Below are positions 44,904 to 55,714 of a DNA stretch of 64,000 nucleotides, piece after piece. Source of the stretch: Kingdonia uniflora (Eukaryota > Streptophyta > Magnoliopsida > Ranunculales > Circaeasteraceae); NCBI GenBank assembly GCA_014058105.1, contig JACGCM010000715.1:1240001-1304000 (forward strand). Direction: 5' to 3'. Positions within the stretch are counted from its first letter, which is position 1. Every line of letters starts with the position of its first letter. Under the pieces are notes generated by a model. That model did not search any database and had not been told where the DNA came from. It saw nothing but the letters and a program-made list of their open reading frames with translations. The translations under genes were made by a program, and so were the position numbers.

Positions 44904-45189
44904 CTCCCCCTTGGGGTGTTACATACCGGGCGACTTGACTTGTCAAAACCTCTGCCTAGAAAAACCCTCTTGGGCAAAAAGTTGTGCAAGAAAAGAGTTC
45001 AATCCTATGCACTATATAGGTTGCGGACGCGTATACCCCTCATCAAAACCTTTAGTCTGTAAAACCTCCTAGGATAAAAACTGCACTATCAGGAAAAAGA
45101 GTACAACACGCATGTGTCCACGTCAGGACGGGATTACTCCCCCTGATGTGGATCTCCTCCGAGATCTATCTCCCTGAGATGTATCCCCC

Positions 45190-48100
45190 CTGAGATAATG
45201 ATGAATAAAAACTTTTGCTTGCTGATTCCGTGTACCAGCTGCTTGAACGTAAGTAGTGCAAGAGTCTTCGTGAATAGGTTTACACAATTATCTTCTAAAA
45301 TATCTTGAATGACGTCAATCTCATTCGCCTTCTATAATTCATAAGTATGGAATGACTTCTGTGAAATGTGCTTCGTACTGTCGCTATTGATAAAATCGCC
45401 ATTGACTTGAATGATGCAAGCCGAGTTGTTTTCATACAGAGTCGATGCTTTATCTTGGATAGAGCATACCACAACTTCAGTTGTTGTGATGTATCTTGGA
45501 GTACAATCATCATTCTCTGCCAGCTTCATAAAGTACAATAATTTCTTCATGGTTTGAAGATGTAACTAACGTTGTATGCTTAAATCGATCTTCAATAGTT
45601 TGTGTATCCTCGCACATAAGCACATAATCCGCCTGACAATGGCTTCCATGTAGGTCTGACAAGTATTATGTATCGGCATACCCTATAATTTTATGTTTAT
45701 AATTTATAAAACAAACCCCAGTCTTTCGTACCAACCAGATATCTCAGAATGTACTTGATCTCATTCCAGTGCCTTTGGGTAGGAACAAAACTATGGCAAG
45801 CCAAACAGTTTATTGCGAATGAGTTATCTGGTCTAGTATACTTAGATAACTATAGCAAAATACCTCCTAGCTATAACACCATGACCCTAGGAGTTTCTCC
45901 CCCCATTAAGATGGTAGAAGATATCCTTGTCTACATCCAAGTGATGAAGGACAATAAACGACTTAACACCGTGTATTACATCCATACCGAAGTATTATAT
46001 AACTTTCCCAATATATATCGTTTGGTGTACGAGTATGCCACTACCAAGATGTTCGATCTACAAATGGAGACAATACTTGGTTTACCAAGGTCTTTCATTT
46101 CAAATTCCTTCCTAAGGTATTCGACAGCTCTCACGATCTCTCCCAGAATTTTAATGATATCCAAATCATTTAGTATATACTGTTATGATGACTTAAGCTA
46201 ATATCTATGTTTTTAATGAGTACATATGAAAAGATAAGACTATTTGCAAAGTCCCTGACCTTCAAATACTCAATCAACTTATTATGTCACATAGGTCCTG
46301 ATTACTTCAAGTCAACAATAACTTTTCCAGTTTTATTACGTACGCACCTCGTGTTCATTAGGCTTAATTGCTTTCAAAAGTTTATACCTCCCCATATGAC
46401 TTTATGTAGATATTTGTATCTAGTTTCCCATATAGATATACGGTAATTACATAAAACGTATGTCCATCTTGTCCTTGACAACTAACTGACTAATCAATAC
46501 CGAAACGTTATAGCATCCATAACTGGATAATATGTCTCATTACAATCGATGCCAGGTCTCTTAGAGAATTCTTGGGAGACTAGTCTTGCCTTAACCTAAT
46601 TATCTCTCTGAGTTAATTTTGTTTCTGTACCATTCCCATTTGTAACTTGCAGGCTTTATGGCATTACTTTGCATTATGCTATCAAGATGAACTCCGCTTG
46701 GATTCCAGACGCCTACTTTGGCCTATGTACAACAATACACAATTGTTTACAATAAGTGGTTCTGAATCCTCATCCTTGATGGCGAGCATAACAGCAAATA
46801 TGAACACCTTGTCGACAAATCACTATTGAATGATCTTACGTTGTGCCATTACAAACTTTTAATAGATCGAGATCTCCTTATTATCATACGTATGTGCCAC
46901 CCCGGGCTCGTCTCGCAATGCATCAATTGGTTGCGTAACTACTATTGTCTAGCAATTGGGTAGTTTCAGCCTCGATGAACCGACTACACCATTAGTCATA
47001 TTTGTCCCTTATTATATAACTCCCCAGCTCAAAATACTTTTTTCCAACGGTGCTCTGCACTAAGCGCGAGCCTGATTAGATTCATTTATGATACTAATTC
47101 CCCTAGAACGTTCAGCTATGTAGGTACATTAATTATAGGTATATATACCTACGATACTTTAATAGTATCTATAAATGTGTCTAGCAATTTATTTGTGACC
47201 TATTACAAGTTTGTCATCCATTGAACCTTATTGTCACTTTAACTTATGTAAAGGGATCTAGATGAGACAATGATGGTATTTTCCAACTAATCTTGGAAAC
47301 ATCCTTAACATTGACTGTCATATCTCCCCCCAATGTTAGGAATATCGTCTCATCAAAGTGACAACCTGTGAATCTTGCAGTATATACGTCGCTAGTAGGC
47401 TTCAAATATCTAGTGATAGATGCGAATCATAACCCACATAATACCAGGCCAACGTTGAGGGTTTCATCTTTGTACATTGTGGTGGTGCGATTGGCACCTG
47501 TACGAAACATCCAAATATTCATTGATGGGCAATACTGGGCTCTGACCCAGTTACTGGTTTCTTTAGGAAAGATTTAATAATTTTCTATAGGACCAATCCA
47601 AATCAGTATTGTAGGAGCAAAAATGCATAACCCAAACAGTTGCCGGAAGCTGTAATCGTAATAGTAGTGGCCTAACAAGGATCCTAAATTGCTTGATTAT
47701 GTTCTCTGCCAATCCTGAGTTAGGTATAGTATGGGGTACTCACGATGCTCAATCATCTATCCCATTTAGCGGTAAAATAATCATTAAAAGCTTGTGAGTT
47801 AAACTCGTAAGCCCCTATCAACTCGTATCGATCAACTTGATCGATTAATCCAGGAACTGTGGCTGCGATTGAATGATCTAAGTAAGATGTCGTGATAACG
47901 TTGCATTCATAGTTGTTAATAACTGGTAAGCGCTAGACCATATCTAAGATGCGTCTATTATGACCATAAATACTTAAGTGGGCTACTATGTAGATAGATA
48001 GGTCCACATGTGTCTCCATGGATACATTTAGAGCAAATACTATAGATCCCACTCCATCATAGTCATACTATGACGTATAATAGACTTTCCTTAAAAACAA

Positions 48101-48300
48101 TCGTTACACGTACACTCTCTAGATCTTCCCTCCTTTTAAGGAAAATTGAAATGTATTCCCAATAATCCTCCTTATTATCCCAGCATGAAAGAGTTTATTG
48201 GAAACTGTTTCAATATCGCGTTCTAATCTTTAGATATAGAGGGAATCTACAGAACCTGTCTGTCATTTTCTCCGATAGTTGTTACGTGATAAGCATTATC
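45190..48300 (-). pseudogene. pol of the copia element: integrase, RT, RNase H
   Basis: The integrase end is seen near 47770-47820 (AYEFNSQAFNDYF). Next come YLKPTSDVYTARFTGCHFDE and ISWKIPSLSHLD at 47250-47400, which is the copia linker region. RT is seen at 45970-46165 (LRKEFEMKDLGKPS). The HWNEIKYILRYLVGT segment lies at 45725-45775. RNase H is at 45220-45500: TLYENNSACIIQVNGDF, STKHISQKSF and NLFTKTLALLTFKQLVHGI. Stops and frameshifts occur throughout. Recognition rests on order and on several motifs that are well known in copia pol. Confidence 0.75.
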
Positions 48301-49152
48301 ATTTATTTCCCTAAATCTTAGTAAAATTTAGTTGGATTTACTAGTGTATAAAACATACTAGATATACCGCATCGTACCGTTAGGGAGTAATAGCGTGACA
48401 CACGTAATATTTTTATCGTGCCAATAATATTTGTGACATCCCCGATGCGTATGGTTAGAGACAATAAATATGTTTATATCTCTAAATGATCGAGTACATG
48501 GTACTAATGTCTCTTACACATGTGTCATCACTCATTCGATTATCGGTAATGCTCAATGAGCAGATAGATCCATAAGCGGGTTGTATAAAATAGATCGACT
48601 ATTATACATGGAATTTAGCTACTTCCCAAATAATAAATTCTCATAATCAAAAAATAATCTCATAGATGTGATACTGAACCAGTGCATGTTACGAGCATTT
48701 TATTAAACTAACCAGTAAAGAGTTCCTAACTCAGTCAATGATATCAAAGCAACTACTCTGCAATAAGTAAAGTTACTACTTGTCAATGATCTCTAGGTGA
48801 CATTATTCATCTACTAAGAATTTGCTACTGTTCATTCTTTGAACTTAATCCAAAGCTGCATTGGTATCATGGGAGAAATATAATATAACAGACTCTGCCG
48901 TGGCAAGGTCTGCGCCAGCTGTGATAACGTGATAAGTCTGGGGCTGATCTCTTTAGATCGTTTGGGGTGCCTTGCAATCCCATTCCCGACTATCTTGTAT
49001 CTATTTGCGAATTCTTCCTATATTTCATTTTGGTTCATTGGTTAACTTCTTATTCCCCTTGCCTCAGGTTACTAATGGCTAGAATTTTAATCATGCCATT
49101 GTTACCACCTTTCGTCTATCCACGGTTGCGATCCTATCTACAATTTTCCCTG
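48301..49152 (-). pseudogene. Copia gag/pol junction remnant
   Basis: Heavily decayed - strand DNA between integrase and the gypsy-2 insertion. From position it should hold the gag C-terminus with its zinc knuckle, protease and the start of integrase. I see only weak hints of these, such as ARHPKRSKEIS near 48960. Confidence 0.35.
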
Positions 49153-49633
49153 TTATAGTCCTGTGTTCATTTTGAGCTTGATACTTTCTGCTGGAGGAGG
49201 GCACCACTTGACTCTCTTCGAGTTTCTCTTCGTCTCCTTGACTTAGCTAGTTGTCCCCAGAAGAGGATGAAGAAGAGGCAGAAGATGAAAAAAGAGATCC
49301 CCTTTAGGCTACCTCCCCACCTCTACTTATAGGGAGGGTTTAACCTAGGAGTGCCCTTGCTCACGTGTTAAGTGCAATTCTTAAGATTTCCCTTCAGGGT
49401 TATAGGCTTCTATATTTCAACGTGGGCAGGGGGCTAACTGAAAGATCATCGTCGGTTGTGCTTATAACAGCTCTATGGTCATTAGGTGAGTCCTAGCCCA
49501 AGACCTGCTTGTCGGTAGCAGGGAGCTCGCTGGACGACCTGGCCGGTCAGCACTAGCTGAAGTATTCCTACTTTTAGTGGCAGAGTTATTCGGCGACCTT
49601 CTACCTCATTGCTAAAGGGAGCATGCTCCTACA
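49153..49633 (-). repeat. 3' LTR of gypsy-2
   Basis: On the + strand it starts ttatagtcctgtg and ends catgctcctaca. TATA box (CTATAAGTAG on the - strand) near 49322-49331. It lacks about 28 bp present in the 5' LTR just after cctgtg. The following attgcccctcc is the inverse of the polypurine tract GGAGGGGCAAT. Confidence 0.88.
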
Positions 49634-50543
49634 ATTGCCCCTCCACAGGTCTTGCTCGTAGTGAGGGAGAGCTAAGGCGGCATAGTTGTGAATCCTTGGG
49701 TCATTATATTGGGATGTGTCTGACATCATGCCTGTCAGCGCCTTGGGAAGGGAGAAGAGTAATTATTATTATAAAAAACATGTGGCATACGGTAGCTGCC
49801 ACTGAGGGCAATGTGTCATATCATTGTGGTGGGCCTGGTCATTAATGATAATCGCCACCCCGTGTACCCCTATTTAAGAGGACCTACTGTAGAGTGAGAA
49901 AAAACTTTGGCTATTCTCTCTCTTGCTATGTGAGTTTGAACTATCTTTGCTCTTACTATATTCTTGGAGCGCTGGGTGTGGTGGAAATATCTGGTTGGCG
50001 TGGCAATCTGTTTATGCCGTGAGCTCTTCATCTATACGCATTGGTATTACCGGTGAGTTCTCTGGTTAATTCGCCTGATTTATAGTGATGCATATTTATT
50101 TGTTAGCTTTAGCAAGGTTTCTCGCTTAACACTATCTCTGACCAGTAAGGGTTTGATAAAGTGGTAGGGAGACCGACGATGGTGTTACTGCATCGTTGTG
50201 AGACTATAAGAATGGCTTAACTATGACATTGGGACAAATCGTACTACTCATCGCAGAGTCACAGTTAGGGTGGCGGCTGCGTAAGGCCTAGTGAGGGTCT
50301 AGGGGCATCAGGTCTCTAGGGTGCTCTAGTTGGCTATGTGGCCATTATGCCCTTGGTAACTTTAGGTTTGAGTTTGACGTCTATACCTGGGTCGTGTAGG
50401 GACATCCGAGCACCGAGCACGAGTCTGTGTACCTCAAAGTTAGGATGAATGAGGTGAGGGATGGTTTCTTCGGGTGAGAAGTCATCGGCGGAGGGGTCTG
50501 CTGCCATACTGCTTTACACTAAACCCGTGGAGTAAGGGTGGGT

Positions 50544-50559
50544 GGGGGGGGGGGGGGGG
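50544..50559. repeat. Poly-G run
   Basis: About 16 consecutive G after ggtgggt. A second run of about 10 G is at 61210-61219. Such runs are prone to length change and sequencing error. Confidence 0.8.
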
Positions 50560-50644
50560 AAGTCACGACCACGAGGCAGGCACCTCGGTTCTGAGAGACT
50601 TAGGGGCGGAGGTGTGTGCATATTTTATGGTATAAGGGTGAGTG

Positions 50645-52844
50645 CCCGGGGATGTGGCTCACGAGGCTATTACCAGTGGTCGAGCGAGGGGGATCTCTGA
50701 AAGCTTCTGGCCTTGTCCTAGTGAGTTGAGGTTGCCTGGCTCACTAGTCGAGTACGAGAGTGCGGGGATATGGATAGAGTACCTAAACACAGTCAATGAG
50801 CGAGCGAGGGCCAGGGGCAGCAACGAGTGGATATGGTCAGATTGCCAGATGCTGACACCCAATTAATGCATCGTCTACTATAGGTAGTTCGATGCGGGCA
50901 TAAGATTTCCTTTGGATGACCTAACAAAAAAGAGCCTGAATTCGTTTGGGCGGGCGCCGGGGCAGATGAATGGTAACTTTTACCGAGTGATGATGGGGTG
51001 TCAACTGATCAATTAATCCATACTTCCTCACTAGAATGTTGGTTATGCCAACATTCTGGTCACTTACAAGACAGGGCGCTGCCCTCGGTTGTAGGATGTG
51101 GTCCCCGAGGGTGCGGGGAACAAGATGAAGGAGGTCGGGGATTTGGACGAGCCTACATCGCCGCGTGTTACCCGTTCACGTTCTCGAGCGGGTCATGAGG
51201 GATGGCAGATCTGGACTGCGGTTAAAGCAAGAAAAATGGCGGCCGAGGAAGCCCCAGTCAATGAGGGCGAGACCAGATCGAGGTGTTAGCAGATCTTGCG
51301 CACTTGTGCTCCTGAGTAGAGGCACTGGAACTATATTGCTCAAAAGTCTGGCGAACCCAATATATTTAAGTACCTTCGAGTGGTAACTATTGGCGTCGTC
51401 ACCCAATCTTGGTGACTAGTGCCTTTGACTTTGATGACGGACCCAATCGTCGTTTACGTCATAATGTTTTTAATACCAAGTGTACGTTGCTTGTCGTATT
51501 ATAATCACAGCCAATGCTTCTACCATGTGTTATTCGTGCTATCTAAATGTCTACTCCTTGTCGTACAGGTGTGACACTTTCCAGGGTGTCGTATAAGAAT
51601 TCTCGTTTGCGTTTGCCTGGTCACAGAAATAAAGATTGCTAGGTGTTGACGAATATTATGAGCGGTACCTTTGACTTGGACAAATACTGGTCTGCAAAGA
51701 AGTCTGGCGAGCCTCATTTACGTGTCGCGAGTGATACTTATTTTATATAGAGTGTTCTCAGTTACAAATCTGCGGAAAGTGTTAGGACGAAGCCCAGGTT
51801 TTTGTCTATGAGGGGTAAGGATGCGGCCAACGCATTGCAGGCGGTGCCTCTGGTGGCTGGGCAAATCCCTGGTCTTAGGGGCGTTAACGGCTACATAGAG
51901 AAGGATGCCTCGGCGGTGAACTAGCAAAAAACTTGTGTGACAGGTCTTATTGACGAGGATCTGGATGCTCTTTGGGGGAGGGAGAAGGACCAACTTTCTC
52001 AATCATTCGTAGAGGAAGAGACCCGCTCAGTGGGTAGTAGAAAGCTGTTCGCTGGTAGCTTGCCAGAGGGGGAAGTGTAGAGTACCCCGTACATGGATAA
52101 AGAAAAAAGTCATTTGGCTGATGCGCTCGAGGATCCTCGGGCTCGTTGTGCAGCGGTGGTAGCAGCTGTACGGGTAAGTAAGTGTTTGGTCGTGTATGCT
52201 TATAGTATCCTTTGATATTATTTAAATGGATGTTTTTGTGATGTGCAGTGCACCCTCAAGTTTGAGGCCGCATTACTTCATGGGGAGAACCTGGCCAGTC
52301 GTAATACCGAGTTAGAGCTACAGTTCGAGGAAATGTAGGCTCATTAGTAGGAATTCATGTAGGAGATCGTGCATCGCGAGCTAGCTGAGTATGTAGCAAA
52401 TGTGACTGAGGGATTGAAGAACGAGTTAAAATCTTGAATGAGGAGAAGTTGCGACTCGAGGGTGATTTGGAGGCAACCCATGGACACCTAAAGGTACTGG
52501 CACTAGAGAAGGAGGCGAGTGAGCAAGCGCTTCGTGAACAGCTCGTTGGGGAGAAGCAACTATCGAATAGGCTACAGGGGCGTATCGTGGAGCTAGTAAA
52601 TGGAAAAGTACGCTTGGAGGATGAGTTTCACCTCTTCACCGAATGGTGGGTGGCTACGTTGGCTCCACCGTTGCTTATTTTGTGTCAAACTCAGGACATC
52701 CTCAAGTTGCGCCACCTGGGCTATTTTGCTCGACAAGGTCCTGTGCCCCTCGGCAATAAGATGGACATCACCCCTGAGGTAGAGGCTCAGCAGGCTGAGG
52801 AGGATAAAGCGGCCCCGACAGCAGCTGCCCAACCAAAAGTATAA
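50645..52844 (+). pseudogene. Antisense gene of gypsy-2 (gypsy-type transposon domain plus coiled coil)
   Basis: Transcribed against the element. At 50680-51000 fragments read SESFWPCPSELRLPG and, after a stop, FDAGIRFPLDDLTKKSLN and FGRAPGQMNGNFYRV, which resembles the 'putative gypsy type transposon' domain of plant proteins (Pfam Transposase_28). Next comes DLDEPTSPRVTRSRSRAG at 51140-51190. At 52434-52844 an intact 136-codon frame gives a coiled coil (LRLEGDLEATHGHLKVLALE) and an Ala/Gln/Glu tail. A GT-AG intron is readable at 52174-52248 (gtaagtaag, gatgtgcag). Stops break the rest. The architecture parallels the gypsy-1 antisense gene at 27480-28644. Confidence 0.55.
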
Positions 52845-53480
52845 TTGTAATGTCATGTGGTAAGGCCCATGGTGGCGAGGAGTGGGGACTTGTTTTTTAT
52901 GAACTTTTGGTGTTGATGGGGCCCTTCGTGGCCATGTACTATGTAAAATAGTATTTTTACTTGTTTGTGAAACTTACTAGGCGTGTGGCTCCTATAGAAT
53001 ACTATGGATTTATTGTGCATGCTTGTATATTTGCCGTGCGTGCAGTTGATGACCAATAGTCTCGTGGGCACTGAAAGTTAGGTGCTGACCTAAGTTGGGT
53101 TAGTCCGTGTGGGATAAGGTACCGCAATCGTGGGAACGACTTTCATTGGAGACAGTAATTGGCCCGGGTACTATGGTCGGTTTCGCGATCGACATCTCAA
53201 ACTTAGTTCTAATAAACTCCCCCCTGAAGGGTGAACTAGTCGTCGTTGGACTAGGGATCGTGGTCATGGAGTCTGCTCGTTCTAGGATGTAAGAGGGGGA
53301 CTCGTGCTGATGTAGCTGAAGCATTATGGGAGTCATTAATGCTAAGTGGGAGTTTCAAAAATGGTGACAGAGTATGGGGCCACCTTGGGAGAATTGGAGT
53401 AGTGTTTAAGGGTCGTAATAATGAGGTAAGGGGCTGTTGGTTTTCCCATAAAATTTAATTAGGCACCAGCACTCGGGGAC

Positions 53481-53488
53481 TATAAAAG
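53481..53488 (+). promoter_or_regulatory. TATA box of the small antisense ORF in gypsy-2
   Basis: tataaaag, about 50 bp upstream of the ATG at 53533 and opposite in polarity to the element. Confidence 0.55.
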
Positions 53489-53532
53489 GGGCAAGAAGTG
53501 TGCAAAATGTAACCATTGTTTGAAGCTTCATC

Positions 53533-53877
53533 ATGAGTACTAGGATTCCTAAAAAGAAGATGCAGACTCGATCGCAGGCACAGATCAAAGCACGTGTGGC
53601 CACGTTGGTGTATTTTTATACTGAGATGAACTTTGGTCATCGGGAACTTGCGGGGAAACCACTAGAGCGGGCGTACATCGAATCTTCTTTGCAAGAGCAG
53701 GAAAGGAAAATGCAGGAAAATTGTTGGTTATGGTATCTTATTTTGCGTGACCAAGTAAAGAATTGGTCCAGCCGTGAAGTGGTTCTGAGAGTCATGGCCA
53801 TTGAGGATGTGAAGGAGGCCAGATGCAAAGGGCCAGGCTATGGACTTTGGGAGAGGCTATGCCCCTATTGTATGTAA
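53533..53877 (+). CDS. Small antisense ORF of gypsy-2 (114 aa, TRSQAQ)
   Basis: Intact ORF with a TATA box upstream. Starts MSTRIPKKKMQTRSQAQIK, has a charged helix (ESSLQEQERKMQENCWLW) and a second one (VVLRVMAIEDVKEARC). The KxxTRSQ start and overall size match the MULE ORF at 36411-36716 and the TE-B ORF at 3683. It lies between the coiled-coil antisense gene and the 85-bp array. Function unknown. Confidence 0.6.
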   Translation: MSTRIPKKKMQTRSQAQIKARVATLVYFYTEMNFGHRELAGKPLERAYIESSLQEQERKMQENCWLWYLILRDQVKNWSSREVVLRVMAIEDVKEARCKGPGYGLWERLCPYCM

Positions 53878-53959
53878 TTCATCACTAACAACGTCGTATT
53901 TTGCATGTTTCTCATTTGTAATTGTTAGTTTGGAAGAGAAATTTGTGGTCATGTGTAAT

Positions 53960-54890
53960 TATATGTAGTAATCCTTGTAGGACTAAGAGGTATTATCGTT
54001 TGTGGGATCCTATAGAGACAGTTAGGTGCGAGGTACCCGATAACCATTTCTACTGTCCTCGTAGGACGATGTAGGTTTTGTGGTCTTAATGACCTTGAGA
54101 GGCAGTTAGGCGCGATGTAGGTTTTGCTTTGTCGTCTTAACGACCATAAAGAGGCAGTTAGGCGCGAAGTGCCCAACAACTTTTTTTCACAGTCCTTGTA
54201 GGACTATGTACGGTTTGTCATCTTAACGGCCTTAAAAGACAATTAGGCATAAAGTTCCCAACAACTTTATTAGTTTTCCTTGTAGGAATATGTTTACTTT
54301 GTCCTCTTAACGACCACAGAGAGGCAGTTAGGCACGAAGTGCCCAATAAATTTTTTGGTAGTCCTCATAGGACTATGTGTGCTTTGTCATCTCAACGGCC
54401 TTAGATAGGCAGTTAAGCGCGAGGTGCCCGATAACCTTTTTTAGCAGTCCTCGTAGGACTATGTACTGTTTGTCATCTTAATAACCTTAAGAGGCAGTTA
54501 GGCATGAAGTGCCCAATAACTTTTTTGGTAGTCCTCTTATGACTATGTTTGCTTTGTCATCTTAACAACCATAGAGAGGCAGTTAGGCGCGAAGTGCCCA
54601 AATTTTTTTTGGTAGTCCTCGTAAAACTATTTGTGCTTTATCATCTCAACAACCTTAGATAGGCAGTTAGGCGCGAGGTACCCGATAACCTTTTTTAGCA
54701 GTCCTTGTAGAACTATGTACGGTTTGTTGTCTTAACGACCTTAAGGGGCCGTTAGGTGCGAAGTGCCAAACAACTTTTTTGGTAGTCCTCGTAGGACTAT
54801 GTTTGCTTTGCCGTCTTAGCGAACATAGAGAGGCAGTTAGGCACGAAGTGCCCAACAACTTTTTATGGTAGTCCTCGTAGGACTATGTGT
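53960..54890. repeat. 85-bp tandem array in gypsy-2
   Basis: About eleven copies, recognised by gtcctcgtaggactatgt-like and gaggcagttaggcgcgaagt-like blocks. Landmark starts fall near 54192, 54276, 54362, 54447, 54531, 54616, 54702, 54787 and 54872. Confidence 0.92.
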
Positions 54891-55615
54891 ACTTCAAGGA
54901 TGCCCCCTGTATGGTGAGGGCACTTTAACTTCAAAAAGTAATTCTTGTCTTTCAGAGGATGCCCTACTTCAGGGATGTCCTGTTCGGTGAGTGCGCTTTT
55001 ACTTCAAAAAGTGACTCTCATCTTTGCGAGGGTGCCTTATTTCAAGGACGCCCCCAGTATGGTGAGTGAGCTTTTACTTCAAAAAGTAACTTTCTTCTTT
55101 GCAAGGACGCCCTACTTCAAGGACGCCCCATGTACAGTGAGTGCGCTTTTGCTTTAAAAAGTGATTCTCGTCTTTGCGAGGACGCCATACTTTAAGGACG
55201 CCCCCAGTATGGTGAGTGGGCTTTTACTTCAAAAAGTGACTTTCGTCTTTGCGATGAAGCCCTACTTCAAGGACGCCCCTTATGAGGTAAGTGCACTTTT
55301 ACTTCAACAAGTGACTCTCGTCTTTGCGAGGATGCCCTACTTCAAGGACGCCCCCAGTATGGTGAGTGTACTTTTACTTCAAAAAGTGACTCTCGTCTTT
55401 GTGAAGGCGCCATACTTCAAGGATGCCCCCTGTGCGGTGAGTGCGCTTTTACTTCAAAAATCGACTTTCATCTTTGTGAGAATGCCCTACTTCAAGGACA
55501 CCCCCAGTATGGTGAGTGTACTTTTACTTCAAAAAGTGACTCCCATCTTTGCAAGGACGCCTTACTTCAAGGATGCCCTCAGTATGAGGAGAAGAGTGTG
55601 GAGCTGGAATTGAAA
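54890..55615. repeat. 75-bp tandem array in gypsy-2
   Basis: Nine to ten copies of a unit with acttcaaggacgccccc and cttttacttcaaaaagtgac, spaced 75 bp (landmarks 54964, 55038, 55113, 55189, 55264, 55339, 55414, 55489, 55564). Because 75 is a multiple of 3, the + strand stays open as a 25-residue repeat (VTLVFARTPYFKDAPSMVSA and so on) through most of the array. Confidence 0.92.
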
Positions 55616-55714
55616 AAAACATATATTTTGGTGAACTATATACACGTATCGTTGTGCTACTGATTTTATTTGCGAAGGCTCATTGCGTTCTATGGGGATT
55701 TGAGCTCCTCTTCA

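Noticed and set aside
55161..55613. 150-aa ORF as an independent gene
   Set aside because: It is the 25-residue repeat of the 75-bp array. I list it as a repeat and raise the coding question only as a finding.
54000..55615. CRISPR-like array
   Set aside because: Direct repeats of 75-85 bp with no unique spacers, in a plant retrotransposon.
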